Of a stretch of DNA of 64,000 nucleotides, positions 1 to 9,569 are shown piece by piece. The notes under the pieces are model-generated. The model searched no databases. It had not been told where the DNA came from and worked only from the letters and a program-made list of their open reading frames with translations. Position 1 is the first letter of the stretch, and every line of letters starts with the position of its first letter. Source of the stretch: Arthrobacter citreus (GTDB lineage Bacteria > Bacillota > Bacilli > Bacillales > Bacillaceae_G); NCBI GenBank assembly GCA_013200995.1, contig CP053688.1, forward strand, positions 310,001 through 374,000, given 5' to 3'. The translations under genes were made by a program, and so were the position numbers.

Positions 1-2
1 TT

Positions 3-332
3 CCGGTTGTTGGGAAAGTATTTGCTGATGTTACGGATACGGTTATTAGTGCATCTTTATTACTTAAAAATACAGTTGGGATTGTAGGTTTAGTGACACT
101 TTTAGCAATCATCGTTTTCCCAGCTATTAAAATACTAGTTTTAGCGTTAATTTATAAATTCTCAGCTGCAATCCTTCAACCAGTAGGTAGTAAAAATATC
201 ATTAGCACGATCGATACGATTGGAAAAAGTGTAACGTATTTATTTGTTTGTTTATCGATTGTTTCATTAATGTTTTTCTTAAGTATGACATTAATAATAG
301 CGGCAGGAAATATTGTCGTCATGTTTAGGTAG
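3..332 (+). CDS. spoIIIAE: Stage III sporulation protein AE, C-terminal part (5' end outside window)
   Basis: The reading frame is open from the first complete codon at base 3 to the stop at 332 and has no start in the window, so only the last ~109 residues are present (the B. subtilis protein is about 400). SpoIIIAE is a polytopic membrane protein of the SpoIIIA-SpoIIQ channel between mother cell and forespore. The visible part holds two or three hydrophobic segments, at about residues 25-50 and 80-105 of the fragment. Identity rests on the following spoIIIAF, AG and AH genes in canonical order. The gap to spoIIIAF is 8 bases. Transcription would be from a SigE promoter upstream of the window. 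Confidence 0.9.
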   Translation, partial: PVVGKVFADVTDTVISASLLLKNTVGIVGLVTLLAIIVFPAIKILVLALIYKFSAAILQPVGSKNIISTIDTIGKSVTYLFVCLSIVSLMFFLSMTLIIAAGNIVVMFR

Positions 333-340
333 GTGAAAAA

Positions 341-958
341 ATGGAATTCTTTATACATTGGGTATCAAATATTATCGTCTATATATTAGTTGCAACGATT
401 ATTATGATGTTAATTCCAAATTCCGGCTTAGCGAAATATGTACGATTTGTTGCGAGTCTATTATTAATCGTCATGATGCTTCAACCGATTTTTCAAATTT
501 TTAAAGTGAATATTAAAGAAGTTCTAGCTGGATACCAATCTACAACTTATCAAGCAGATAGCGAAATAAAAAATGAAATAAATAATAAGAAAAGTGAAAT
601 ACAAGAAGCAGAACGTGCATATATATTAAAACAAATGGCTGTCCAAATGAAAAAAGAAGTTGAAAAAAGCTTTACGAAAGAATTTGAACAGGTAATTACA
701 AACGTGGATTTACAAGTAAAAGATGGAGTAAATACAGTAAAAACGGCACAGGACCTATCTAAAGTAACCGTTTACGTTAGTCCGAAGAAAGATGAGACAA
801 GCAATGTAGAACCTGTTCAAGAAGTTTCAATCAGTACTGATCAACCAGTGCAGACAGACGATGAAAAAATTAAACAACAAGAGTTACAAACTTTTTTAGC
901 AAATAAATGGGAGCTTGAGGACAAGCAAATTGAAGTCAAAATGGAAGGAGGGGAGTAA
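341..958 (+). CDS. spoIIIAF: Stage III sporulation protein AF
   Basis: A 205-residue protein, the usual family length (206 in B. subtilis). Two transmembrane helices lie at the N-terminus (about residues 7-25 and 33-52). A charged, partly coiled-coil region of about 60 residues follows, then a soluble C-terminal domain. It is part of the SpoIIIA complex in the mother-cell membrane facing the forespore. The start follows an AGGTG ribosome site by a few bases. It sits 8 bases after spoIIIAE and 6 bases before spoIIIAG, in one operon. Confidence 0.93.
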   Translation: MEFFIHWVSNIIVYILVATIIMMLIPNSGLAKYVRFVASLLLIVMMLQPIFQIFKVNIKEVLAGYQSTTYQADSEIKNEINNKKSEIQEAERAYILKQMAVQMKKEVEKSFTKEFEQVITNVDLQVKDGVNTVKTAQDLSKVTVYVSPKKDETSNVEPVQEVSISTDQPVQTDDEKIKQQELQTFLANKWELEDKQIEVKMEGGE

Positions 959-964
959 TGACAA

Positions 965-1654
965 ATGAAAAAAAAGATTCCACCAATAAAATTAGCAGAC
1001 TTTCTAAAAGGAAATGGCGATGATAAAACCTCTTCTGAAAAAGGACAAAGTCCATTTAAATTTTCGAGAAAATATGTACTAGCCCTACTAGGACTCGGGA
1101 TTTGTTGGATGCTTGCAAGTGGTCTATTTGCAAATGCAAATCAAAAAACGAATTCAATGATTTCACCGATGTCGACTGAAACTAGTGGAAAACCAAAGAA
1201 TGAAAATGCTGTTGAGACTCTTGGTAGTGGTGGTGGAAATTCATCGTCAAGCAAAATAGAAGAATTTGAAAGGAAATATGAGCAACAGTTAACAGACACA
1301 TTAAATAATATGGCTGGTGTAAGTAATGTAAAAGTAGAAGTAAACCTTGAAGGTAGTGAAAAGAAAGTTTATCAAACAAATAAAACAAATCGTACTCAGG
1401 AAACTGATGAAACAGATAAACAAGGCGGGAAAAGAAATATTGATGATCAATCTCAAGAAGAGCAAGTAGTCATTATAGATAACGGTGATAAACAAGAACC
1501 TGTTGTAGTCGAAACTGAAATGCCAAGAATTAGAGGAGTACTTGTAATTGCTAAGGGCGCAGATAATCTTGAAGTAAAAAGCATGATTCGAGAAGCTGTA
1601 ACACGATTACTTGATGTACCAAGCTATCGTGTATCTGTATTACCAAAAAAATAA
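965..1654 (+). CDS. spoIIIAG: Stage III sporulation protein AG
   Basis: 229 residues, the same length as the B. subtilis protein. One transmembrane helix lies at about residues 37-56. A Ser/Gly/Asn-rich linker and a C-terminal ring-building domain related to secretion-ring (YscJ/FliF) folds follow. SpoIIIAG forms a large ring in the intermembrane space of the SpoIIIA-SpoIIQ channel. A strong ribosome site (GGAAGGAGGGG) lies inside the end of spoIIIAF. It supports ATG 965 over an out-of-frame ATG at 958, which soon meets a stop. Confidence 0.93.
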   Translation: MKKKIPPIKLADFLKGNGDDKTSSEKGQSPFKFSRKYVLALLGLGICWMLASGLFANANQKTNSMISPMSTETSGKPKNENAVETLGSGGGNSSSSKIEEFERKYEQQLTDTLNNMAGVSNVKVEVNLEGSEKKVYQTNKTNRTQETDETDKQGGKRNIDDQSQEEQVVIIDNGDKQEPVVVETEMPRIRGVLVIAKGADNLEVKSMIREAVTRLLDVPSYRVSVLPKK

Positions 1655-1675
1655 GAGGAAGAAGGTAAAATTTAA

Positions 1676-2239
1676 ATGAAAAAACAAACAATTTGGTTAC
1701 TAACAATGTTGAGTTTAGTTGTTGTATTATCAGTGTATTATGTCACAACGCCTGATAAATTAAAAACTACAAGTTTTATGGACATGAATAATAATACTGA
1801 TACAAGTTCATTAGATTCAACTCCTAAAGACACTAAGAAATCAGATTCTTCTAAACAAAACGATAAAGAAACTACTTCTCAAGAAAATTCAACTAGTGAA
1901 GTATTCCTAAAACAACGTATGGAACAAGAAGATCAAAGAAGTCAATTAATCGATGAATATAAAGCTACTGTAGACTCTGCAACTGCAACTGCAGAAGAAA
2001 AAAGTGAAGCATTTACTAATATGAATGAGCTTCAAAAATTAACTGCATTAGAATCAGATGTAGAAACAATGATTAAAGAAGCAGGTTATAAAGATGCATT
2101 AGTTCGTACAGACAAAGACGAAGTAAAAGTAGATGTAACTTCATCTAAAGCAAGTAGAAAAGCAGCAAACGATATTATTCAAATGACAAGAAGTGTTCTT
2201 GGAGAAAAATTAGTAGTAGTACAATTCCAAGTTAAATAA
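1676..2239 (+). CDS. spoIIIAH: Stage III sporulation protein AH
   Basis: A 187-residue bitopic protein, shorter than the ~218 of B. subtilis because its Ser/Thr/Lys-rich linker (about residues 40-80) is short. One transmembrane helix lies at residues 6-24. The extracytoplasmic C-terminal domain (about residues 85-187) is the one that pairs with forespore SpoIIQ to make the inter-cell channel. It is the last gene of the operon and is followed 11 bases later by an intrinsic terminator. Confidence 0.93.
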   Translation: MKKQTIWLLTMLSLVVVLSVYYVTTPDKLKTTSFMDMNNNTDTSSLDSTPKDTKKSDSSKQNDKETTSQENSTSEVFLKQRMEQEDQRSQLIDEYKATVDSATATAEEKSEAFTNMNELQKLTALESDVETMIKEAGYKDALVRTDKDEVKVDVTSSKASRKAANDIIQMTRSVLGEKLVVVQFQVK

Positions 2240-2250
2240 TTAGAAATATT

Positions 2251-2287
2251 AGCCAGCAGATTCTATTCTGTTGGCTCTTTAATTTTT
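2251..2287 (+). terminator. Terminator of the spoIIIA operon
   Basis: Perfect 10-bp stem (AGCCAGCAGA with TCTGTTGGCT, one G-U pair) and a 5-base loop, followed by CTTTAATTTTT. It lies directly after spoIIIAH. Confidence 0.85.
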
Positions 2288-2363
2288 CTAAAAAGCATAT
2301 AAGATATAACCATAATCTTTTGCCTATTCTATTTTCGGTGCCCTTCCTGTCTTTCCTTTTCCC

Positions 2364-2499
2364 TGTTATAATAGGTTATACCAAAATATTTTAGATAAGG
2401 AATGATATGATAAATATTCCTAGTAAAATGGCTAAAAATAAGTAGGGATTTGCCTGTTTAAAATAATTTGTTGAAAAGTTTAGTATTAGGTTATAAGAT
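2364..2499 (+). promoter_or_regulatory. Probable accB promoters (SigA)
   Basis: The best match is TTGAAA at 2471-2476, a 17-base spacer and TAAGAT at 2494-2499, placing the start of transcription about 25 bases before accB. A second candidate upstream is an extended -10 (TGTTATAAT, 2364-2372) without a good -35. The 290-base gap after spoIIIAH holds nothing else I recognise. Seen in sequence; activity is inferred. Confidence 0.55.
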
Positions 2500-2529
2500 T
2501 AGACTATATGTCTTAAGGGGTGAACAGAA

Positions 2530-3015
2530 ATGAAAATTCATGAAATTAGAGAATTAATTAAGTTAATCGATCAATCAACAATTAATGAATTCGAATTCGA
2601 AGATAATGGTGCTATCGTTAAAATTAAAAAAGGTGGACAAACAACTGTTGTTTCACAAACAACTCCAGTTGTACTCCAAGAGGTAGCTCCAATTGTTACA
2701 GCTGCTCCAGTTGCAACATTAGAAAGACCAGCTGCAGAAGTTGCTGCTCCTGTAGTAGAAAAAGAAGATACTAGTAACTTACATAAGATTACATCACCAA
2801 TGGTAGGTACATTCTATGCATCGCCATCTCCTGATGCAAAAGAGTACGTATCAATAGGCGATCGTATTAAAAATGATTCAATCGTATGTATCGTAGAAGC
2901 AATGAAGCTATTCAATGAAATTGAAGCTGAAATTGAAGGCGAAATCGTTGAAGTACTTGCTAAAAATGGTCAATTAGTAGAATACGGTCAACCATTATTC
3001 GTGGTAAAGGCTTAA
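2530..3015 (+). CDS. accB: Biotin carboxyl carrier protein of acetyl-CoA carboxylase
   Basis: A 161-residue carrier that presents biotin to AccC for carboxylation and to the carboxyltransferase for malonyl-CoA formation. The N-terminal ~35 residues form the BC-interaction part. A linker rich in Ala, Pro and Val (about 40-80) and a biotinyl domain (about 85-161) follow. The domain holds the EAMKLF biotinylation motif, with the target lysine at residue 126. The start has AAGGGG 9 bases upstream. It forms an operon with accC (43-base gap) and yqhY. Length and sequence fit the Bacillus family closely. Confidence 0.97.
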   Translation: MKIHEIRELIKLIDQSTINEFEFEDNGAIVKIKKGGQTTVVSQTTPVVLQEVAPIVTAAPVATLERPAAEVAAPVVEKEDTSNLHKITSPMVGTFYASPSPDAKEYVSIGDRIKNDSIVCIVEAMKLFNEIEAEIEGEIVEVLAKNGQLVEYGQPLFVVKA

Positions 3016-3058
3016 GTATCTACAAAATCAAAAGTACTTTACTAGAGAAGGTGAAGAA

Positions 3059-4408
3059 ATGAAAAAGGTTTTAATCGCTAATCGTGGAGAAATCGCCATT
3101 CGTATTATTCGAGCATGTAAAGAATTAAATATTGAAACAGTTGCTATTTACTCTGAAGGAGATAAAGAAGCATTACATGTTCAAATGGCTGATGAAGCTT
3201 ATTGTGTAGGTCCAAAATTATCAAAAGATAGTTATTTAAATATGACGAACATCATTAGTATTGCAAAATTAACTGGTTGTGATGGAATCCATCCAGGTTA
3301 TGGTTTCTTATCTGAAAATGCTAGTTTTGCAGAATTATGTACTGAATGTAATGTGAAATTCATCGGACCGACAGCTGACTCCATTTCAAAAATGGGTACT
3401 AAAGACGTTGCTCGTGAAACAATGAAAGAAGCAGGAGTTCCTGTTGTACCTGGTTCACAAGGTATTATTGAAAGTATTGAAGATGGTAAAAGAATTGCTG
3501 CAGAAATTGGTTATCCAGTTATTATCAAAGCTACAGCTGGTGGCGGCGGTAAAGGTATTCGTGTAGCAAAAGATGAAGCTGAATTAGAAAAAGGTATTCA
3601 AATTACCCAACAAGAAGCTCAAACTGCATTCGGAAATCCAGGCGTATATCTTGAAAGATATATTACAGATTTTAGACATGTTGAAATTCAAGTTTTAGCA
3701 GATGAACACGGTAATACGATTCACCTTGGAGAGCGTGACTGTACTATTCAAAGACGCCTTCAAAAATTAGTAGAAGAAGCACCATCACCAGTATTAGACG
3801 AAGAGACTCGTGCTAAAATGGGTCAAGCAGCCGTTCGTGCAGCTGAAGCAGTTAATTATTGGGGTGCAGGTACTGTTGAGTTCATTTATGAGCCACATAC
3901 TAAAAACTTCTTCTTTATGGAGATGAACACTCGTATTCAAGTTGAACATCCCGTAACAGAATATATTTCTGGTATCGATCTTATTAAGCAACAATTATTG
4001 ATTGCTAAAGGTCATCCTTTAAAAATGACACAAGCAGACGTATCTCTAAAAGGATGGTCTATTGAATGTCGTATAAATGCTGAAAATCCAGCTAAGAATT
4101 TTATGCCGTCTCCTGGTAAAATCGTTGCGTATTTACCACCAGGTGGCCCGAATGTTCGTGTCGATTCTGCTGTATATAGCGGGTACACAATTCCGCCATA
4201 TTATGATTCAATGATTGCGAAAGTTATCGTACATGGCAAGACAAGAGAAGAAGCAATTGCTATAATGATAAGAGCACTTGAAGAATTTGTGGTAGAAGGA
4301 ATTCACACAACAATTCCATTCCATTTAAATTTATTGCAAAATGAAATCTTCGTAAAAGGGAAGTATAATACTAAATTCCTTGAGGAGCATGCGCTTGTTA
4401 AAGGATAA
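3059..4408 (+). CDS. accC: Acetyl-CoA carboxylase, biotin carboxylase subunit
   Basis: 449 residues, full family length. An ATP-grasp enzyme that carboxylates the biotin on AccB using ATP and bicarbonate, the first step of fatty-acid synthesis. The N-terminal motif is [14 protein letters not shown]. The glycine-rich ATP loop GGGGKGIR lies near residues 160-170. The active-site segment [14 protein letters not shown] is near residue 288, and the C-terminal biotin carboxylase domain is complete. The start follows GAGAAGGTG. The gene sits between accB and yqhY, as in other Bacilli. Confidence 0.97.
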   Translation: MKKVLIANRGEIAIRIIRACKELNIETVAIYSEGDKEALHVQMADEAYCVGPKLSKDSYLNMTNIISIAKLTGCDGIHPGYGFLSENASFAELCTECNVKFIGPTADSISKMGTKDVARETMKEAGVPVVPGSQGIIESIEDGKRIAAEIGYPVIIKATAGGGGKGIRVAKDEAELEKGIQITQQEAQTAFGNPGVYLERYITDFRHVEIQVLADEHGNTIHLGERDCTIQRRLQKLVEEAPSPVLDEETRAKMGQAAVRAAEAVNYWGAGTVEFIYEPHTKNFFFMEMNTRIQVEHPVTEYISGIDLIKQQLLIAKGHPLKMTQADVSLKGWSIECRINAENPAKNFMPSPGKIVAYLPPGGPNVRVDSAVYSGYTIPPYYDSMIAKVIVHGKTREEAIAIMIRALEEFVVEGIHTTIPFHLNLLQNEIFVKGKYNTKFLEEHALVKG

Positions 4409-4423
4409 AGTGGAGGGATCCGT

Positions 4424-4822
4424 ATGAATGAAAATCAAATTTTAGAAATGGGTACTGCGACATTAGGTCGAGTAGAAATCGCACCTGAAGTAATCGAAGT
4501 AATTGCTGGTATTGCAGCTGCTGAAGTTGACGGTGTTTCAAGCATGCGTGGTAACCTAGCATCAGGTATTTCTGAAATTATCGGTAAGAAATATCATGGT
4601 AAAGGTGTCCGAGTTGATTTATCAGACGATCGAATTACAATCGATGTATACATTCTAGTTAAATTTGGTAAGTCAATCCCAACAGTAGCAGGTAATGTAC
4701 AAGACAATATCCGTCAAGCTCTATTAACAATGACTGGTCTTGAGTTATCTGAAGTAAACGTTCATGTTGTAGGAGTTCAATTTGATACGAAACCTGAGCA
4801 AGAAGCTCCAATTGAACTTTAA
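4424..4822 (+). CDS. yqhY: Asp23/Gls24 family protein YqhY
   Basis: A 132-residue cytosolic protein of the Asp23/Gls24 (DUF322) family without membrane segments or signal. The family core runs through nearly the whole protein, with EVIEVIAGIAAAEVDGVSS at the start and the conserved HVVGVQF strand near the end. In Firmicutes the gene is strongly linked to accBC. Work in B. subtilis ties it to keeping acetyl-CoA carboxylase activity in check, but its molecular role is not settled. The start follows a GGAGG site, 15 bases after accC. A terminator follows directly. Confidence 0.9.
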   Translation: MNENQILEMGTATLGRVEIAPEVIEVIAGIAAAEVDGVSSMRGNLASGISEIIGKKYHGKGVRVDLSDDRITIDVYILVKFGKSIPTVAGNVQDNIRQALLTMTGLELSEVNVHVVGVQFDTKPEQEAPIEL

Positions 4823-4836
4823 TATTTAAAAGAAGA

Positions 4837-4879
4837 GGATGTCCCAAAAGTTAAGACTTTTTGGGGCATCCTTTTTTTA
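4837..4879 (+). terminator. Terminator of accB-accC-yqhY
   Basis: A stem of about 15 bp between GGATGTCCCAAAAGT and ACTTTTTGGGGCATCC with a 4-base loop, then CTTTTTTTA. It ends the acc unit, so nusB downstream must have its own promoter here. Confidence 0.9.
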
Positions 4880-4930
4880 TTGAAACAATTATTGAAAAAG
4901 TAGAAGGAATCGATCAAACTTTGAAGGGTG

Positions 4931-5190
4931 CAATTGAGGAGACCGAAACTGCGATTAAGTGTCGTGGAGGATACAAGAGTGTGGGAGTGCAAATAAAAGA
5001 GTATCTGGTGCAAATAAGGAGACCGAAACTGAAATTAAATGTCTAGTTGAAAAAAGTGTGTTGAGCATGCGAATACAAGAGTATCTGGTGCAAAAAACAG
5101 GTCCGAAACTGCCAATTAAATGTCGAGGTGAAAAAAGCGTGTAAGCATGCAAATAAAAGTGTATCTGGCAAAAAAAATAGGTCCGAAACG
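4931..5190 (+). repeat. 80-bp tandem repeat array, three copies plus a decaying tail
   Basis: The block GACCGAAACT/GTCCGAAACT recurs at 4941, 5021, 5101 and 5181. The block GTATCTGG recurs at 5001, 5081 and 5161, so the period is exactly 80 bases. Each unit also carries GCAAATAAA or AATTAAATGT blocks. Beyond 5190 the pattern decays into irregular GCAAATAAA/GCAATTAAA words up to about 5325. Small reading frames on both strands are by-products of the repeat and lack ribosome sites. No function is known to me. Confidence 0.9.
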
Positions 5191-5325
5191 CAAATAAAAA
5201 TGTATTGGGTGCAAATAAAAGATTCGAACCTGCAATGAAAAAGTGAAGTGCAATTAAAAATAGAGAAACTGCAAATATATTAAGCAAAACCGCAATTAAA
5301 TTCCTAGAATCGCAAATAAATTAAG

Positions 5326-5696
5326 ATAATACCTATACCGGTTAGGGCATTTAACCTTTGTATTTGACTAAAAATAGCTCTTTTAATAGTCAAATTAGGT
5401 TGCTTGGTCTAAATTCTAGCAAAACCTACTTAAATTTTGTAGAAACCATATAAATAAGAATCATTTATCCATCAAACAAATGAAAACCAACGCAATATAC
5501 CCTCCTATTTCCGCCACAACATAAAATCTTCAATATCTGCCATCTAAAATCAAACAGTTTTTAATCAATATAGGAAATGCTTTACGTGGTGACACTTACT
5601 TTTGTATCTCTTATTCTCATACACGTATTTTATGAAGTGCTCTCCATCTTAAAATTCTGAAATATGTTAAAATTCAAATGTAAATAAACATAGAAA
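5326..5696. other. Gene-free AT-rich spacer
   Basis: After the repeat tail I see no reading frame with a ribosome site, no clear terminator and no RNA-like structure until the GNAT gene. Short open stretches on the minus strand (about 5470-5560) are under 25 codons and look like decay products. Confidence 0.6.
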
Positions 5697-5708
5697 AAGG
5701 TGGAAAAA

Positions 5709-6251
5709 ATGATTCGAAATTTGAGTACAAATCGTACAATGTTACGTGAGTTTGTAGAAAATGATTGGAAGCAAGTACATAAATATGCATCTCAAAAAGA
5801 TGTATGTCAATTTCAGCCATGGGGACCAAATTCTGAAGACGATACAAAGGAATTTGTTCGAACGATACTTGTTGATCAGAAAAAAATAAATAGGACAAGG
5901 TTTGCATTGGCAATAATCGAAAAAGAATCAGATGAGCTAATAGGCTCGATTGAGTTTAATATTAGGGATGAAAAAAATCTAATCGGTGAAATTGGATATA
6001 TCATTAATCCAAGCTATTGGGGAAAGGGCTTTGCTACTGAAGCTGCAAAAGAAATCATTTCATTTGGGTTTGAACAATTTAAGCTTCACCGAGTATTTGC
6101 AACATGTGATGTTAGAAATATTGGATCAGCAAAAGTACTCGAAAAGTGTGGGCTAACTTTGGAAGGGAAAATGCGCGAAGATTTATTACTGAGAGATGGA
6201 TGGAGAGACACGTTTTTATACAGCATTTTAGAACATGAATGGAGTATTTAG
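5709..6251 (+). CDS. GNAT family N-acetyltransferase (RimJ/RimL-like)
   Basis: 180 residues with the whole GNAT fold. It has an N-terminal TNRTMLREFVENDW segment, the central beta-strand pair with ELIGSIEFNI, and the acetyl-CoA loop IINPSYWGKGFATEAAKE (about residues 98-115). The RVFATCDVRNIGSAKVLEKCGL motif is typical of proteins that acetylate ribosomal-protein N-termini or small amines. A GTG at 5700 is in frame, but AAGGTGG at 5697-5703 is properly spaced only for ATG 5709. It stands alone between the repeat array and nusB and is not part of the usual acc-nusB gene order, so it is probably an insertion. The substrate is unknown. Confidence 0.85.
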   Translation: MIRNLSTNRTMLREFVENDWKQVHKYASQKDVCQFQPWGPNSEDDTKEFVRTILVDQKKINRTRFALAIIEKESDELIGSIEFNIRDEKNLIGEIGYIINPSYWGKGFATEAAKEIISFGFEQFKLHRVFATCDVRNIGSAKVLEKCGLTLEGKMREDLLLRDGWRDTFLYSILEHEWSI

Positions 6252-6659
6252 GGGAGTAATGGCAGGTATGACAGAAAAGAAGAGGTTAAAAGAGAAAAAT
6301 TTTTATTCATTTCTATTCATTTCTGTTTCCGCTTGACCTTAGTTTCTTTACCTTGCACTCGCTTAATGTTCGTGTTTTGGTTCGCAATTCTTTTCTATTA
6401 GTAATAAAAAGTAAAAAAGTTTTGTAAAACACAAACATTATTCTGTTATTTTATGAGAATTTAAGTTAAAATGTAGAAAACAGTTTATAGTATTGAGTTT
6501 GCTTAGAAACGTTAATAATAATAAAAATTGGAGTTAATGAATACAGTCGTTGGAACTTGTTAAAAAAAATGGTAAAATAACGTGTTACTATACAAATTAG
6601 AATTCGTTATAACCTATGCAACGAATGATGAATTTAGCTTAAAGGAGTTTATTATTTTG
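6252..6659 (+). promoter_or_regulatory. Spacer with possible nusB-operon promoter
   Basis: This 400-base gap has no convincing gene. A possible SigA promoter is TTGAGT (6493-6498), 17 bases, TAATAA (6516-6521), about 140 bases before nusB. A promoter is needed because the acc unit terminates at 4879, but this match is only moderate. Confidence 0.35.
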
Positions 6660-7040
6660 ATGAAACGTAGAAAAGCAAGGGAACTTGCATTACAAACATT
6701 ATTTCAAATGGATTTAAGTGAGGCAAATGCAACAGAAGCATTAGAGCATGTATTAGAAGAAGCTGAAGAAAAACAAGATGCATTTTTAGATGCGATCGTA
6801 ACGAATTATGTTGATCATAAATTGGTGATTGACGAACAGTTAGCTTCAAAAGTCGAAAGTTGGACGATTGATCGCTTAGCTAATGTTGATCGTAATATTC
6901 TTAGAATTGCTTTAGTGGAATTAAATTACTTAGAGGATGTTCCTAAAAGTGTAGCAATCAATGAAGCGATTGAAATTGCAAAAATTTACGGTGACGATGA
7001 TTCTAGTAAATTTATCAATGCGGTATTATCAAAATTCTAA
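6660..7040 (+). CDS. nusB: Transcription antitermination factor NusB
   Basis: A 126-residue all-helical protein that binds boxA RNA with NusE (S10) in rRNA antitermination. The N-terminus [16 protein letters not shown] and the C-terminal [26 protein letters not shown] stretch are family hallmarks. The frame is open further upstream to a GTG at 6582. AAAGGAG at 6641-6647 and the family alignment favour ATG 6660, with TTG 6657 just possible. It leads the nusB-folD-xseA-xseB-ispA cluster. Confidence 0.93.
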   Translation: MKRRKARELALQTLFQMDLSEANATEALEHVLEEAEEKQDAFLDAIVTNYVDHKLVIDEQLASKVESWTIDRLANVDRNILRIALVELNYLEDVPKSVAINEAIEIAKIYGDDDSSKFINAVLSKF

Positions 7041-7076
7041 ATAGATAATTGTTTATATGCATAGGGGGAAACTAAA

Positions 7077-7952
7077 ATGGTAGCAACATTAATTAATGGT
7101 AAAGAAATTTCAGTATCTATTCGTGAGGGGTTAAAAAATGGTGTTTCTGAATTGAAAAGTCAAGGTGTTACACCAGGTTTAGCAGTTGTTTTAGTTGGAA
7201 ATAATTCTGCTTCAAGAACATATGTAAATTCGAAGCACAAAGCATGTAATGAACTAGGTATGTATTCTGAAGTGATTGAATTACCTGAGACAGTTTCTGA
7301 AGATGAATTATTATTGGTTGTAAACAAATTAAACGATGATCAGGCAATTCATGGTATTTTAGTTCAGTTACCACTACCTGCTCATATCTCTGAAAAGAAA
7401 GTAATTGAAACGATTTCTCCATTAAAAGATGTTGATGGATTTCATCCAATTAATATTGGAAGAATGATGACTAATCAAGATTCATTACTACCTTGTACTC
7501 CTTTTGGTATATTAAAATTAATTGAAAATACAAATATTCCGATTAGTGGTAAACATGTGGTTGTTATTGGTCGTAGTAATATTGTAGGGAAACCAGTTGG
7601 GCAGTTATTTTTAAACGAAAACGCAACGGTTACTTATACACATTCACGTACAACTAATCTTAAAAATATTACAAAGCAGGCTGATATTCTAATTGTTGCT
7701 ATTGGTGTAGCAAAATTAATTACGGCTGATTATGTTAAAGAAGGTGCAATTGTTATTGACGTCGGAATGAATAGAGATGAAAATGGCAAATTGTGTGGAG
7801 ACGTAAATTTTGAAGATGTAAAAAATATTGCTGGATTTATTACTCCTGTACCAGGTGGAGTTGGTCCTATGACAATTACAATGCTACTTCATAATACGTT
7901 AAAAGCGGCGTCTCAAATTGATCATAACATTAATTTGAGTGTAAAACTTTAA
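7077..7952 (+). CDS. folD: Bifunctional methylenetetrahydrofolate dehydrogenase/cyclohydrolase
   Basis: 291 residues. It interconverts 5,10-methylene-THF, 5,10-methenyl-THF and 10-formyl-THF in the cytosol, feeding purine and formyl-Met synthesis. The catalytic-domain signature around [16 protein letters not shown] (Tyr and Lys, about residues 43-56) is present. So are the QLPLP loop, the Rossmann nucleotide site [12 protein letters not shown] (about 163-174) and the PGGVGPMT motif. The start has AGGGGG 9 bases upstream. The gap to nusB is 36 bases and to xseA 36 bases. Confidence 0.96.
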   Translation: MVATLINGKEISVSIREGLKNGVSELKSQGVTPGLAVVLVGNNSASRTYVNSKHKACNELGMYSEVIELPETVSEDELLLVVNKLNDDQAIHGILVQLPLPAHISEKKVIETISPLKDVDGFHPINIGRMMTNQDSLLPCTPFGILKLIENTNIPISGKHVVVIGRSNIVGKPVGQLFLNENATVTYTHSRTTNLKNITKQADILIVAIGVAKLITADYVKEGAIVIDVGMNRDENGKLCGDVNFEDVKNIAGFITPVPGGVGPMTITMLLHNTLKAASQIDHNINLSVKL

Positions 7953-7988
7953 TCATATTGCTTTGCAAGAATGAAAGAAGGGGTAGGC

Positions 7989-9335
7989 ATGACGGAAAAG
8001 CTACCAGTTACTGTTACCGCATTAACTAAATATTTAAAAGCAAAGTTTCAAGCGGATCGAAATTTACAAAGTATACTTCTCCGTGGAGAAATCTCAAACT
8101 TTAAACGTCATTCATCTAGCGGTCATTATTATTTTACCTTAAAAGATGATGGTGCTAGAATTGCGGCGGTCATGTTTCAATCCTATAATGCTAATATAGC
8201 ATTTCAACCAACTGATGGTATGCAGGTTATTGTTCAAGGTGAAATAAATGTATACCCTGGGTCTGGTAGCTATCAAATCTACATAAGAGACATGCAACCT
8301 GATGGGGTTGGCGGTCTCTTTGTAGCTTATGAACAATTAAAGAAAAAACTATTAGAAGAAGGACTCTTTGATCAGAAATTTAAGAAAAAGATTCCTTCTT
8401 TTCCTAGTGTAATCGGGGTTGCGACTTCACCGACTGGAGCAGCCGTACGGGACATAATAACAACAATTCAAAGAAGATATCCAATTGGTAAAATAGTCGT
8501 AATACCGACTCTTGTACAAGGAGAAGGTGCCCCTACATCAGTTGTGAAATCAATTGAAACAGCTAATAAAATGAAAGAAATTGATGTTTTAATAGTCGGG
8601 CGAGGTGGAGGTTCAATTGAGGAGCTTTGGGCTTTTAATGATGAAAAAGTCGCAAGAGCTATTTTTACATCAAAAATTCCAATTATTTCAGCAGTTGGGC
8701 ATGAGACCGATACGACTATAGCTGATTATGTTGCCGATTTACGAGCTCCTACACCAACAGCTGCGGCAGAGTTAGTTTCTTTAAGTCAGAGAGAAATTCT
8801 AGAACAATTTTCAGTAAGAGAAACAAGACTTAATAAAGCGATAGATACAATTATCGAACGTAAAAAAGCTCAATTAAAGTCAGTTCAAGATGCTTATGTT
8901 TTTAGGTATCCAAATTCATTATTACATCCAAAACAAGAACAGTTTGATCGAATTAATGAGCGCTTTCACTCGACAATAAATGAAATTGTGAAATCGAAAA
9001 TCAATAAACATAAAGAGCTTAATTCGTCATTACTAATACATCATCCGAGTAATAGAATTCAGCTTGAAAAACAAAAACACTTGCAGTTACATATGACTTT
9101 ACAAAAAGAATTTAATCGACTTGTAACCCAGAAAAAATTTGAAATGGAAAAAATAGTGCATACACTTGATGCACTTAGTCCATTAAAGGTTATGGCCAGG
9201 GGTTATTCATTAGCTTATAAAGATAATAATGAACTGATAAAATCGGTTAACCAAGCAAAAAGCGGAGATCGATTCCAGTTACAAATGACTGATGGAAAAT
9301 TAAATTGTGAAGTACTTGAAGTAAAAGGAGAGTAA
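7989..9335 (+). CDS. xseA: Exodeoxyribonuclease VII large subunit
   Basis: 448 residues, the same as B. subtilis. An N-terminal OB-fold (about 1-100) is followed by the catalytic domain with the [15 protein letters not shown] motif and the AVGHETD motif, then a long helical region that carries the small subunits. With XseB it degrades single-stranded DNA to short oligonucleotides. An in-frame upstream start at 7971 was rejected because GAAAGAAGGGG sits just before ATG 7989. The xseB ribosome site lies inside its 3' end. Confidence 0.96.
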   Translation: MTEKLPVTVTALTKYLKAKFQADRNLQSILLRGEISNFKRHSSSGHYYFTLKDDGARIAAVMFQSYNANIAFQPTDGMQVIVQGEINVYPGSGSYQIYIRDMQPDGVGGLFVAYEQLKKKLLEEGLFDQKFKKKIPSFPSVIGVATSPTGAAVRDIITTIQRRYPIGKIVVIPTLVQGEGAPTSVVKSIETANKMKEIDVLIVGRGGGSIEELWAFNDEKVARAIFTSKIPIISAVGHETDTTIADYVADLRAPTPTAAAELVSLSQREILEQFSVRETRLNKAIDTIIERKKAQLKSVQDAYVFRYPNSLLHPKQEQFDRINERFHSTINEIVKSKINKHKELNSSLLIHHPSNRIQLEKQKHLQLHMTLQKEFNRLVTQKKFEMEKIVHTLDALSPLKVMARGYSLAYKDNNELIKSVNQAKSGDRFQLQMTDGKLNCEVLEVKGE

Positions 9336-9340
9336 AGCAA

Positions 9341-9568
9341 TTGTCACAAAACGAACTATCTTTTGAAGAAGCAATTAAAGAGATTGAAACGATTGTACAA
9401 AAACTAGAGCAAGGTGATGTACCACTTGAAAAAGCAATCGAATATTTTCAAGAAGGTATAAAACTGTCTCAAGTTTGTCAAGAAAAGCTTACAAAAGTTG
9501 AAAAACAAATGACATCGATTTTAAATGAACAAGGTGAGCAAACTCCTTTTACTGTTGAGGAGGAATAA
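9341..9568 (+). CDS. xseB: Exodeoxyribonuclease VII small subunit
   Basis: A 75-residue helical-hairpin protein with the family core [19 protein letters not shown] and the second helix [15 protein letters not shown]. Translation starts at TTG 9341, 10 bases after AAAGGAG. The gap to xseA is only 5 bases, which suggests coupling. The ispA start is directly after its stop. Confidence 0.95.
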   Translation: MSQNELSFEEAIKEIETIVQKLEQGDVPLEKAIEYFQEGIKLSQVCQEKLTKVEKQMTSILNEQGEQTPFTVEEE

Positions 9569-9569
9569 T

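Noticed and set aside
4941..5190. CRISPR array
   Set aside because: The units are continuous 80-base tandem copies without unique spacers, and no cas gene is present.
4861..5287. Overlapping small open frames on both strands over the 80-bp array
   Set aside because: They arise from the repeat itself, have no ribosome sites, and a period not divisible by three makes each copy read differently.
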